Below, piece by piece: positions 7,907-16,384 of a stretch of DNA of 33,740 nucleotides (the stretch's first letter is position 1; each line of letters begins with the position of its first letter). The position numbers and the translations under genes were made by a program. Under the pieces are notes generated by a model, which was not told the DNA's origin, ran no database searches, and saw only the letters and a list, made by a program, of their open reading frames with translations. Origin of the DNA: Phycisphaeraceae bacterium (GTDB lineage Bacteria > Planctomycetota > Phycisphaerae > Phycisphaerales > SM1A02); NCBI GenBank assembly GCA_003562195.1, contig PWVT01000087.1:1-33740 (forward strand), read 5' to 3'.

Positions 7907-9223
7907 ATGATTCGTACGATTCACAGTATGTTCGCCCTTTTTCTGGTTCTGGCGATCCTGACGCCCGTTGCAGCAGCGCAAAGCATTGATATGCGGCTCG
8001 CTGATGGCAGTCGCTGGCGCGGCGAAGTCGGAGATCGCGTTGAAGTAAAGCACGTCCAGCAGGGCACAGAAATCACCATCGTTGGCAAAATCGTCAATGC
8101 GGGCAGTGATTTTCTCATGGTGAAGCATGAATCTGCAGGAAGCGAGCGTCAAAGTACGCTCTTCCGAGGCGATATTCGTTCCATTCGTTCGGTGACGGAA
8201 TCGGAGGGGCAGAGCACGCGCACGCCTACGCGTCGCGGTCAGGATACTCCCTCTCAAAGACAGCCGGACTCAAGGTCACAAAGTGACGCCGCCAAGGGGC
8301 CCGGCGTGTTTGTGCTCCCGTTGACCGGCATGGTTGGCCCGCGCATCAATCACCATTTGATCGAAAAGATGGTTGAAGAAGCGGACAAGCATGGCCCGGG
8401 CCAGATCATCATTCTGGAACTCACCACCGGCGGTGGGGCTGTCGTCGAAATGGAACAGATCGCTCGCGTGTTGCTGGATGTCAAGCAGCGTCACCGCGTG
8501 GTTGCATGGGTGCATGAAGCCATTTCAGCTGGCTGCGCAACGGCCATGCTGTGCAACGAAATCTACTTCAGTACGATGGGGACTGCTGGCTCCATGACGA
8601 TGTACTCCGGCTCTACGTCGGTCAGTGGTCAGGAGCTGCAGAATTGGTTGCAACGTGGGGGTGAGTGGGCCGAGGCAGGTGGTAATCACCGCTATATCGC
8701 TCATGCGATGATTCACGCGCCACTGATGCTCTCGTATGACAAAGATCCCGAGACCGGCGAGATCACCTACTACAACGATCTCTCCGGGGAGTACATTCTT
8801 TCCCGGCCCGGAGACAACTTGACCCTCAATGCCAGCAATGCCGTGCACAGCGGATTCGCCGATGGCATTGCTGACACCACTGACGATCTCGCTGAACTGC
8901 TCGATTTGCCTGAATGGCGAGAAGTCAACGACTACGGTCGTCGTTTGCACGATGACTGGAACGCACTGGTAGACCGTGCTGAACGTGAACTTCCGCGGTT
9001 GATGGCCCGCTACCAGCGTGGTACGTCCGGCGATGCCATGGAAAACCTTCGCCTTCGCATTCGCATCATCGAAGATCTGCTTCGCTGGTGGGACCGTGCC
9101 CCAGCTGCGATGATGTACATGCTCGGACCAGACTCCAAAACGGCGTTCGAACGCGAACTTGCAGAATTGCGCAAGCGACTTGCAGATATGACGCGACAAC
9201 AACGCGGTGCCGGTCGGCGGTGA
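7907..9223 (+). CDS. Secreted ClpP/NfeD-fold protein, paralog B (Ser retained, canonical Lys position is Gln)
   Basis: Signal peptide (TIHSMFALFLVLAILTPVAAAQS), same small beta domain (SIDMRLADGSRWRGEV...GKIVNAGSDFLMVKHE...LFRGDIRSIRS), ClpP-like core (GVFVLPLTGMVGPRINHHLIEKMVEEADKHGPGQIIILELTTGGGAVVEMEQIARVLLDVKQRHRVVAWVHEAISAGCATAMLCNEIYFSTMGTAGS), helical C-terminus. Confidence 0.85.
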   Translation: MIRTIHSMFALFLVLAILTPVAAAQSIDMRLADGSRWRGEVGDRVEVKHVQQGTEITIVGKIVNAGSDFLMVKHESAGSERQSTLFRGDIRSIRSVTESEGQSTRTPTRRGQDTPSQRQPDSRSQSDAAKGPGVFVLPLTGMVGPRINHHLIEKMVEEADKHGPGQIIILELTTGGGAVVEMEQIARVLLDVKQRHRVVAWVHEAISAGCATAMLCNEIYFSTMGTAGSMTMYSGSTSVSGQELQNWLQRGGEWAEAGGNHRYIAHAMIHAPLMLSYDKDPETGEITYYNDLSGEYILSRPGDNLTLNASNAVHSGFADGIADTTDDLAELLDLPEWREVNDYGRRLHDDWNALVDRAERELPRLMARYQRGTSGDAMENLRLRIRIIEDLLRWWDRAPAAMMYMLGPDSKTAFERELAELRKRLADMTRQQRGAGRR

Positions 9224-9239
9224 TCTTGGCCAAGATGTG

Positions 9240-10283
9240 ATGGCCCAACGCGACGCACAGTCATCTCCGGCACAGCCGGCAAGGTTCATTGTCGGCATGC
9301 CACGTGCGGCGACGACTTGGTTGTGCAAGTGTTTCAATGAACGACCTGACACTGCAGCGTTCGGTGAGAGCATGTTCTTTGGTAGACGCTACGTTGAGCC
9401 GCAAGCTGGAGGCGGATACAGCGATCAACAGGTGCAAATGCTTCTGACACGTTACTCCGAAGGCGCGTGCCTGCAATCGGTTCGTGGCGACGGGCCGGGT
9501 GCACTCAAACGGGTATCTCGAGACAACCTCGCCCAGGTTCTTGAGCGGGCATTCACAAACCTGCCCGACACTCCAACGCCTGCGCAGGCGTATCAATGCA
9601 TAGCCGACGCCATTGCCCATGCTGAAGGCAAATCCGTGGCTGTTGAAAAGACGCCGCATCATCTGAATTGGCTCGACCGTATTTTCGAGGCGTTTCCGGA
9701 AGCCCGCATCGTTGTGCTTCTCCGTGAGCCGTACGCGTTCATGCTGTCCTACAAGCACCAGGGCGATCGAAAGGCCACAGACCATCGCAAACGGCTGGAG
9801 CGACTGTATCACCCGATGGCGTGCGCACTGATTTGGCGTGCCTCAATGCGCTCAGCGCTTGCGGCACAGGCACATCATGGTGAGCAGATCTTGTTCGTCG
9901 AACACGAGCGGATCAAATCAGATGCAAATGCAGTTCTGGATGAAGTGCAGCGGTTCTTCCAATTCGAGCCGATGGATCTTGCATCGCGCGTTCCACCTGA
10001 TAACACCAGCTTTCCGAATCAGAAGCGACCGGAGCTCAAACCGGCCGATGTGTTTTGGATGAATCTTATCTGCGGCCGAGTAATGGCTCGTGCAGGTTAC
10101 GTCCGCCGTCGTGTGCCGTTTGATCCACTGGGGATTGCCTGGTCGATTCTTCGTTTACCACTGTGGGGCATCGGATGCCTGCTCACGCTCCGCCGCATTG
10201 TGGATGGTTCCCTGACGACATACATCATGCGTTGGTTTCGTCCACAACCTCCGCGTGCGTCTCAAGCGTCGACCACCAAGTGA
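9240..10283 (+). CDS. Sulfotransferase family protein
   Basis: PAPS-binding 5'-PSB-like loop RFIVGMPRAATTWLCKCFNERPDTAAFGESMFFGRRY; 3'-PB-like ARIVVLLREPYAFMLSYKH. The GTG at 9207 would overlap the upstream gene; ATG 9240 preferred. Confidence 0.85.
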   Translation: MAQRDAQSSPAQPARFIVGMPRAATTWLCKCFNERPDTAAFGESMFFGRRYVEPQAGGGYSDQQVQMLLTRYSEGACLQSVRGDGPGALKRVSRDNLAQVLERAFTNLPDTPTPAQAYQCIADAIAHAEGKSVAVEKTPHHLNWLDRIFEAFPEARIVVLLREPYAFMLSYKHQGDRKATDHRKRLERLYHPMACALIWRASMRSALAAQAHHGEQILFVEHERIKSDANAVLDEVQRFFQFEPMDLASRVPPDNTSFPNQKRPELKPADVFWMNLICGRVMARAGYVRRRVPFDPLGIAWSILRLPLWGIGCLLTLRRIVDGSLTTYIMRWFRPQPPRASQASTTK

Positions 10284-10302
10284 CATGGAGATTCAGCGCC
10301 GT

Positions 10303-10761
10303 TCAGGGCTGAATCGGGGGTTGCTTCGGTCCAGCATCCTGCGACTGCCCAACGCCGGCCCCGGAAGCTTGCTGCTGCGTGATCATCTGGGAAATCTGCA
10401 CGAATCGATTTTGAAGCTCAGCAATAAGCTGCTTCATGTCCGACGCTTCCTGCTCAGAAAGGTTGCCTTTGGTCTTTTCTTCCAGCACTTCCAGCAGGTC
10501 AATGCTGAACTTCGCGCCTTCGAGATCGATCACCGGCCGGTTTGTCTTGGGATCCGCATACGCTCCAAGCCCCATGATGGCCTGCGATGCGAGAATGCTC
10601 ATCAAGGCCTGAAAATTCGGTTCTGGCAACCCTCGTTCACCCTCACTGCTCTGGCCTTGGGCCTTCTGTTCCTTCTCGGACAGACGCTCTTTCTCCGCCT
10701 GGGCCTCCGCTTTCCAGTCGCTGTCGATATGCAGTTTCGGCTTCGAGTCGTCTTGAGACAT
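10303..10761 (-). CDS. DUF1844 domain-containing protein
   Basis: LPEPNFQALMSILASQAIMGLGAYADPKTNRPVIDLEGAKFSIDLLEVLEEKTKGNLSEQEASDMKQLIAELQNRFVQIS matches the DUF1844 pattern from memory. Confidence 0.85.
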   Translation of the reverse strand: MSQDDSKPKLHIDSDWKAEAQAEKERLSEKEQKAQGQSSEGERGLPEPNFQALMSILASQAIMGLGAYADPKTNRPVIDLEGAKFSIDLLEVLEEKTKGNLSEQEASDMKQLIAELQNRFVQISQMITQQQASGAGVGQSQDAGPKQPPIQP

Positions 10762-10882
10762 GAATCATCCTTACTGAAAAAAGTGAGCAATTGTGCTTCG
10801 AATCAATGCGTTGGACATGGCAGTATAGGGGATAATTTGCGGTACAATCAGTTTTTACTGAATCTCTTGAGGGTCTCTCGGC

Positions 10883-12133
10883 ATGCATACCGCCTCGCGT
10901 TTGAATCTCGTTGCAGCAGTGATGGTGCCAGCTGTTGTCTGCATTGCCACCGGTTGTAATAGCGCTTCATCTTCCGGTGCGCGAGAAGTCAGTTTGGCGG
11001 AGTTTGCAGATCGTAATGGGCCGGCCCGGCCAGCACGAACACCTGCGCTCGCCGATGAAGATGTATTCGATGACAACGGCCATCAGCGGCAAACCCCTAT
11101 CCAACTTCAGGCCAGTACACCTCTTCGTGAGCAAACCGCGATGCCGCCTCGTCAACCGACATCGACATCCGACGACCAACGGCGAATGGTTGTGGATGGG
11201 CTTGTCGGACAGATCAACGGCAGGCCGGTGTATGCCAATGACTTCTTTGTGCCGATCGAAGATCAGCTTCGTGCACTCAGTCGGCGCGGCTCTCAGCGTG
11301 ACTTCCGTGCGCAGGCCACCGTGGTGATTGACGATCACCTTCACCAGATTGTCCTCAACGAACTGTTCCTTGCAGAAGCCGAATCACAGTTGACCCGTGA
11401 GCAGCAGCAGGGGCTGTTTGCCTGGATGCGGCACCTACGCGAAGTGACCATTGCCGAAGCCGGCGGTACGCGAACCGGCACCGGTCAGCGGCTTCGCGAA
11501 ACCGAGGGCCTCACGATTGACGAGTACATTCAGCGTCGTCGTGATTTGGGTTTGATCCAGCAACTTCGTGAAGACAAAATCGAGCCACGTGTGATTGTCA
11601 CATGGCGCGATGTGCAGCGCGAGTACCAGCGACGTTGGGATGATTTCAATCCTCCAGCAACACTGCGCCTTGGACGAATACGGCTGACGACCGACACGCA
11701 AGCCGAGGAAATCGAACACGTCAAGCAACAGCTTGATGCTGGCGTGCCCTTTGCGGATATTGCCGCTTCGGTCGGACAGGCCGATGACGGCCAACAATGG
11801 CAGCAGTTTCAGATGGGCGGTGGCGGGATTGCCGATATCTCATTGGCCGATCCAATCAAGCAGCGGCTCATTCACCTCGAAGTCGGCGACACCACCGAAG
11901 CCATTGAGATTGGCTCGGCAACATGGTGGCTGCATATCGCTGGAATTGATCAGCCACGCGGCCGGGACTTATACGAAGTGCAGCGGCAGATCTATGATTC
12001 ACTTCATAACCGCCGCTTCCAGGAAGAATTCAATCGTTATATCGATTCGCTGCTGGCCGAGGGCATCTACGACGAGTTCGACAGCATGCTCCAACGCCTT
12101 GTGGATATCGCGGTCGTTCGCTACAGGCCATGA
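10883..12133 (+). CDS. Putative lipoprotein, SurA/PrsA-like peptidyl-prolyl isomerase (parvulin-like)
   Basis: Signal peptide with lipobox-like CIATGC; NGRPVYANDFFVPIEDQLRAL...; VTWRDVQREYQRRWDDFNPPATLRLGRIRLTTDTQAEEIEHVKQQLDAGVPFADIAASVGQADDGQQWQQFQMGGGGIADISLADPIKQRLIHLEVGDTTEAIEIGSATWWLHIAG. Confidence 0.75.
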   Translation: MHTASRLNLVAAVMVPAVVCIATGCNSASSSGAREVSLAEFADRNGPARPARTPALADEDVFDDNGHQRQTPIQLQASTPLREQTAMPPRQPTSTSDDQRRMVVDGLVGQINGRPVYANDFFVPIEDQLRALSRRGSQRDFRAQATVVIDDHLHQIVLNELFLAEAESQLTREQQQGLFAWMRHLREVTIAEAGGTRTGTGQRLRETEGLTIDEYIQRRRDLGLIQQLREDKIEPRVIVTWRDVQREYQRRWDDFNPPATLRLGRIRLTTDTQAEEIEHVKQQLDAGVPFADIAASVGQADDGQQWQQFQMGGGGIADISLADPIKQRLIHLEVGDTTEAIEIGSATWWLHIAGIDQPRGRDLYEVQRQIYDSLHNRRFQEEFNRYIDSLLAEGIYDEFDSMLQRLVDIAVVRYRP

Positions 12134-12534
12134 TGTCACTGTTACGACGACTGCTCGGGATCAGCGATGACGATCAATCGCTGGGCGCTCGTGGCGAACG
12201 ACATGCATCCAAATGGCTGGCAGCACGTGGCTATCGCGTACTTGACCGCAATGTTTCTTGTGGTGATGACGAAGTGGATATTCTTGCGGTCGATCCGGAC
12301 GGTCGCACGATTGTTGTCGTCGAAGTGAAGACCCGCCAGTGTGCCCAGCCACCACCGGAGGCCAGCGTCAATCGCACGACGCAATCTCGGCTGGCGCGTT
12401 GTGCCGCACGGTTACAGCGAAAGACGCGATATCGCGATCGTCCGTTCCGCTTCGATGTCGTTGCGATTATCTGGCCCGTCGGGTGTGAACCATCCGTGCA
12501 ACATTGGCCGGGAGCATTTGAATCGCCATTCTAG
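12130..12534 (+). CDS. yraN: YraN family (UPF0102) endonuclease-like protein
   Basis: LGARGERHASKWLAARGYRVLDRNVSCGDDEVDILAVDPDGRTIVVVEVKTRQ: YraN pattern with D...EVK nuclease core. Overlaps the upstream gene by 4 bp (ATGA). Confidence 0.9.
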   Translation: MMSLLRRLLGISDDDQSLGARGERHASKWLAARGYRVLDRNVSCGDDEVDILAVDPDGRTIVVVEVKTRQCAQPPPEASVNRTTQSRLARCAARLQRKTRYRDRPFRFDVVAIIWPVGCEPSVQHWPGAFESPF

Positions 12535-12542
12535 ATCAGTCT

Positions 12543-14258
12543 CTATGAGATGATGGATCGGCGGTTATTGACATAATCCCATATCACAAACCGATCGAGA
12601 TCGCGCCCACCGCTGAAAAACACGCGGCCATGGGTGCGCTCAACCATGCGATGCGCAAACTGCACATCATCTTCCGTCTGCCCCCAGTTCGGCAGCAAGA
12701 ACACATTGATAGTGATCTGCTCACGCGCGCAACGCGCCGCTTCGCGCATGGTGCATTCCTCGGTATGCGCATTGGGCGGGTAAAGCAGGAACAAATGTTG
12801 ATCTTCGAGGTGCGCTGTGGGCAGTCCGTCAGTGATCAGAATGATCTGCCGATTCGGGGTGTCCTGCGCTGCCAGGAACTGGCGGGCGAGCTGCAGGCCG
12901 TGCTGGATATTCGTGAAGTGCGGCGGGATGTCCATCTCGCTGATCTTCGGATCACTCAAATCCGCGCGCAACTGCACCACCGGGTCATAGATCGTCACGG
13001 GCCGTGGCATCAATCCGGGAATCTCGGAAATGTGCCGCGGCTTGGCAAACGTCGCCATTTCAATGAACTGAAGATAATCACCGGGATACTCCGAGCGAAT
13101 CAGCCCGTCCAGTGCAATTGCCATGCGTTTGACGTTGATGTACTGACCACCGTGACGCATCGAGCCGCTCATGTCCATCACCACTGCTGTGGCACACTTG
13201 GGCGTATTCCGTGTGTGATGAATTTCGATATCACCCGGCTGCATGCGCACCGGATCGCCGGATAAACGTGAGTATCGTTGGCGAAGCATGGCATTGATCA
13301 TGGATTGTGGAATATCCATGTGCGTGGCTGAATCGCCGAACTCATATGGCTTGGTCTTGGGAATCTCCACTGCGCCTTCGCCGGTGATCGGACCACTATG
13401 GCGGCCGCGACGTGCTGCTTCCAGATGGCTGAAGATTTCCTCAAGCAAACGAGATTGAAAGAGACGAAACGCTTTGGGCGTCAACTGGTACCCGTCACGG
13501 GTGAACTCAATGCCCTGGCGCTCGGCAGCTTCACGAATGTAATCCTGAATCTGCTGCTGTAGGGCGCTGAGTTGCTGCATGTCTCCTGGCTCGGCAAATT
13601 CCGCAAGGGTATCCATGTCGATCACGCCGACCTGTGCTGTTTCGCGGGCCTCTCGCAATTGTTCGAGCAGGCGGTCAATCGTTTCGAGTTCTTCCTTGAC
13701 CTCAAGTGCCTTGGGAACATCCATCGATTGGTTGCCAATGAACTCGTACCTCGAAGCGAGGTCATCCACCTGGTACTTTTCACCAAGCCGTTCGATCAGG
13801 TGCAACAATCGGCGGTTAAAGAGAGAATGTTCGTCCTCTGCGTGATACCAAAGCCGCTCTAGTCCGTGCAGTTGTTCTGCTGCAACCTCGCGGCGAAACC
13901 GATCAGCCCAACGAGCCGGCGGCTGCATCTGGCCAGCGAGAGAGATGTAACTGTCGCGCGCAGTCGCGCGAACCGTGTTGGTCTCGTACGTTGCCAGGAT
14001 CTTCCGCTTACGCTCTTCGAGCATGGCGATGAGCGCATCAATACTGGGGCCAAGACCAGCGATCTGGCTTGGATCGATCTCGACGGCACGAGCGATCTCT
14101 TCCTCGGTAAGCTGTCGTGTCCCGCCAAACATCATCAGGTGCTCAAACGCGCCGGACACCATATCCGGAGGTGGGGCGGTTGGATCGGGAAACTTCACAG
14201 GGTTGTACCCCTGGTATGTATGGATGATCCCGCCAAGTTTGTCATGCTGATCGGTCAT
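12543..14258 (-). CDS. VWA domain-containing protein (partner of a MoxR/chelatase-like AAA ATPase)
   Basis: MIDAS-like CATAVVMDMSGSMRHGGQYINVKRMAIALDGLI; RQIILITDGLPT. Start at MTDQHDKLGGIIHTYQGYNPVKFPDP (ATG at 14258), not 14483. Confidence 0.88.
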   Translation of the reverse strand: MTDQHDKLGGIIHTYQGYNPVKFPDPTAPPPDMVSGAFEHLMMFGGTRQLTEEEIARAVEIDPSQIAGLGPSIDALIAMLEERKRKILATYETNTVRATARDSYISLAGQMQPPARWADRFRREVAAEQLHGLERLWYHAEDEHSLFNRRLLHLIERLGEKYQVDDLASRYEFIGNQSMDVPKALEVKEELETIDRLLEQLREARETAQVGVIDMDTLAEFAEPGDMQQLSALQQQIQDYIREAAERQGIEFTRDGYQLTPKAFRLFQSRLLEEIFSHLEAARRGRHSGPITGEGAVEIPKTKPYEFGDSATHMDIPQSMINAMLRQRYSRLSGDPVRMQPGDIEIHHTRNTPKCATAVVMDMSGSMRHGGQYINVKRMAIALDGLIRSEYPGDYLQFIEMATFAKPRHISEIPGLMPRPVTIYDPVVQLRADLSDPKISEMDIPPHFTNIQHGLQLARQFLAAQDTPNRQIILITDGLPTAHLEDQHLFLLYPPNAHTEECTMREAARCAREQITINVFLLPNWGQTEDDVQFAHRMVERTHGRVFFSGGRDLDRFVIWDYVNNRRSIIS

Positions 14259-14274
14259 GGGAGCGTCGCGGCGA

Positions 14275-15684
14275 TTAGGTGATTTCGTAGGTGATGCGGC
14301 CGTGGCGCTGAGCGCGAGAAATGCGATTCGTGACATACAGCCCGGCCAGGACGAACTCGACACACGAAGCGCGAACCCCATGATCTTTTGCGGGGTTGAC
14401 CTCGAAGGCCTTCTCCCATGCGGGTGGCACACGATTAAGTAGTTTGGCGTACTGCGATGATGGCAACATGTCACCAACTTCAATCTTTACACCCTTGCCG
14501 AAGATATCTGAGATTTCATCCAGACCGTGCTCATCCACGTACTCTTCAAAAACCACTCGAATGGCCTCAGCGAGTATGGCGTCAATCACCTGCCGCTCGG
14601 ACATCTGGCTGGTACCCATCATGTCCAGTTCAAGCTTGCCCATGCACGATGCGTAAAGGTGGCCAAGATCGCTGATACGCGGCACAGCAGGGCGTTCCTT
14701 AAGACGAATGGCACGTTGACGCGCGTTGGCGATCAATGTGCGATAGTTAGCGATACTCAGCCGCGCACTGACGCCTGACTGATGATCCACGTACTTACTC
14801 TGCCGAGCACAGATGCTCACTTGCTCGATAATCTCGTCCATAAACGGCGGAACCACTACGGGATACTCTCCATCAAGATCAATACCGGCCTCCAGCCGCG
14901 TGATGTTGACCCCCATCTCGCGTTGCTGTGGGTAATGGGTTTGAATTGTCGTACCGATTCGATCCTTGAGTTGTGGAATCACCTTTCCCGAGCGGTTGTA
15001 GGTTGTCGGGTTCGCGGAAAACAGGACAAGGACATCGATGTCAAAGCTGATCGGATAGCCGCGAATTTGCACATCGCGCTCTTCGAGAATATTGAACAGG
15101 CCGACTTGAACAAGATCGTCAAGATCTGGCAATTCATTCATGGCAAACACGCCCCGGTGCATTCGTGGAATCAGGCCGAAATGCAGCGCGTCTTCAGTTG
15201 ACATGCTCACGCCACCGGCAAGTTTTGCGGGATCAATCTCGCCAATGACATCTGCGAACTTGGTACCGGGGGAGAGCCGTTCTGCATAGCGGTCCTCCCG
15301 ACGCCACCAGGCAATGGGAATATCTCGCTCGTCTCGACTGTTAAGGAACTCATGTGCAATACGCGTGATCGGTTGTTGTGGGTCTTCGTGGACTGGACAA
15401 CCGGGAATGTCGATATAGGGAATCTCCGGATCGAGAAAACGCGTCAGCATTCGCATGAGGCGACTTTTCGCCTGCCCCTTCTCACCAAGAAAGAGCATGT
15501 CGTGGCCAGCGATGATGGCATTGGTGATCTCAGGAATCACAGTGTCGTCGTAGCCCAGAATTCCGGGGAACAACTCATCACCACGCGCCAGCGCCCGTGT
15601 GTAATTGTCGTGCAACTCTCGCTTCACCGACTTGGAAGTCCAACCGGTTTCGCGAAGTTCATGCAGATTCGTTGGCTTGGACAT
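14275..15684 (-). CDS. MoxR / Mg-chelatase-like AAA+ ATPase
   Basis: Walker A GEKGQAKS; Walker B-like [46 protein letters not shown]. Start [15 protein letters not shown] at 15684 (ORF from 15699). Immediately upstream of the VWA gene. Confidence 0.9.
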   Translation of the reverse strand: MSKPTNLHELRETGWTSKSVKRELHDNYTRALARGDELFPGILGYDDTVIPEITNAIIAGHDMLFLGEKGQAKSRLMRMLTRFLDPEIPYIDIPGCPVHEDPQQPITRIAHEFLNSRDERDIPIAWWRREDRYAERLSPGTKFADVIGEIDPAKLAGGVSMSTEDALHFGLIPRMHRGVFAMNELPDLDDLVQVGLFNILEERDVQIRGYPISFDIDVLVLFSANPTTYNRSGKVIPQLKDRIGTTIQTHYPQQREMGVNITRLEAGIDLDGEYPVVVPPFMDEIIEQVSICARQSKYVDHQSGVSARLSIANYRTLIANARQRAIRLKERPAVPRISDLGHLYASCMGKLELDMMGTSQMSERQVIDAILAEAIRVVFEEYVDEHGLDEISDIFGKGVKIEVGDMLPSSQYAKLLNRVPPAWEKAFEVNPAKDHGVRASCVEFVLAGLYVTNRISRAQRHGRITYEIT

Positions 15685-15828
15685 CGTATCGGTTGGCATG
15701 CATGATGCTATGCGCTCCCCGTGGGGTGGTGCGAACTGGCCAACGGTTCTATTGTGGTGAGTTCATACCCGAACTGAATTAGAATCATGGTCGGCCGACT
15801 GGCCCCTTGCATACGGAGAAAAACAACA

Positions 15829-16290
15829 ATGGCGATTCGAAAAGGCGACAAAGCAGCATCATTTGCACTGCCAGCGAAGCCCGGTGAAGTGGTGGATCTC
15901 AATCAATCGATCGGGTCCGACAAGGTCGTGCTGCTGTTCTTCCCGCTGGCGTTCAGTCCGGTCTGCACGACCGAGATGTGCATGATGCGAGACTCATGGA
16001 AAGAGTGGGAGGCACTGAACGCAAAAGTGTATGGAATCAGTGTGGACAGCCCGTTTGTGACGGACAAGTTCCGCGATGCAGAACGGCTGCCATTTCCCGT
16101 ACTCTCCGACTTCAACAAGGACGTCTCGCGAACCTATGGCGTGCTGCACGAAGACCTCATGGGCCTCAAAGGGGTCTCCAAACGCTCAGCATTCGTCATC
16201 GGTTCCGATGGGACGGTGCTGTACGATTGGGTGAGTGATGACCCTGGCCAGCAGGTGAAGTTCGAAGAGATCAAGTCCGCATTGGCGTGA
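15829..16290 (+). CDS. Peroxiredoxin (AhpC/TSA, AhpE/Bcp-like)
   Basis: MAIRKGDKAASFALPAKPGEVVDLNQSIGSDKVVLLFFPLAFSPVCTTEMCMMRDSWKEWEALNAKVYGISVDSPFVTDKFRDAERLPFPVLSDFNKDVSRTYGV; peroxidatic Cys in SPVCTTE. ATG at 15829. Confidence 0.93.
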   Translation: MAIRKGDKAASFALPAKPGEVVDLNQSIGSDKVVLLFFPLAFSPVCTTEMCMMRDSWKEWEALNAKVYGISVDSPFVTDKFRDAERLPFPVLSDFNKDVSRTYGVLHEDLMGLKGVSKRSAFVIGSDGTVLYDWVSDDPGQQVKFEEIKSALA

Positions 16291-16320
16291 ACGACGTGCA
16301 CGCCACGGTGATCAATCAAA

Positions 16321-16355
16321 ACAAGCGGTCGGCCTCACTCGGGCCGACCGCTTGT
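16321..16355 (-). terminator. Perfect 14-bp hairpin between convergent genes; likely terminator for the minus-strand tricorn gene
   Basis: acaagcggtcggcc - tcactcg - ggccgaccgcttgt: exact 14-bp inverted repeat with a 7-nt loop. On the minus strand it is followed by a short T run (...cttgttttgatt). Lies between stops at 16290 and 16385. Confidence 0.75.
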
Positions 16356-16384
16356 CATGGTGAACGCTGAGTACTTGCGGCAGG

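Noticed and set aside
8525-9373. 282-aa minus-strand ORF antisense to ClpP-like paralog B and the sulfotransferase start
   Set aside because: Antisense to two well-supported genes, no domain signature; typical of GC-rich shadow ORFs.
10290-10315. 8-bp inverted repeat gattcagc...gctgaatc between the sulfotransferase and DUF1844 genes
   Set aside because: Short stem overlapping the end of the DUF1844 CDS, no T tract; could be chance.
10811-10848. Promoter-like sequence TTGGAC...GATAAT / TACAAT upstream of the parvulin-like lipoprotein gene
   Set aside because: Spacing (14 bp to GATAAT) is poor and no good -35 fits TACAAT. A divergent intergenic promoter is likely, but I cannot place it from sequence alone.
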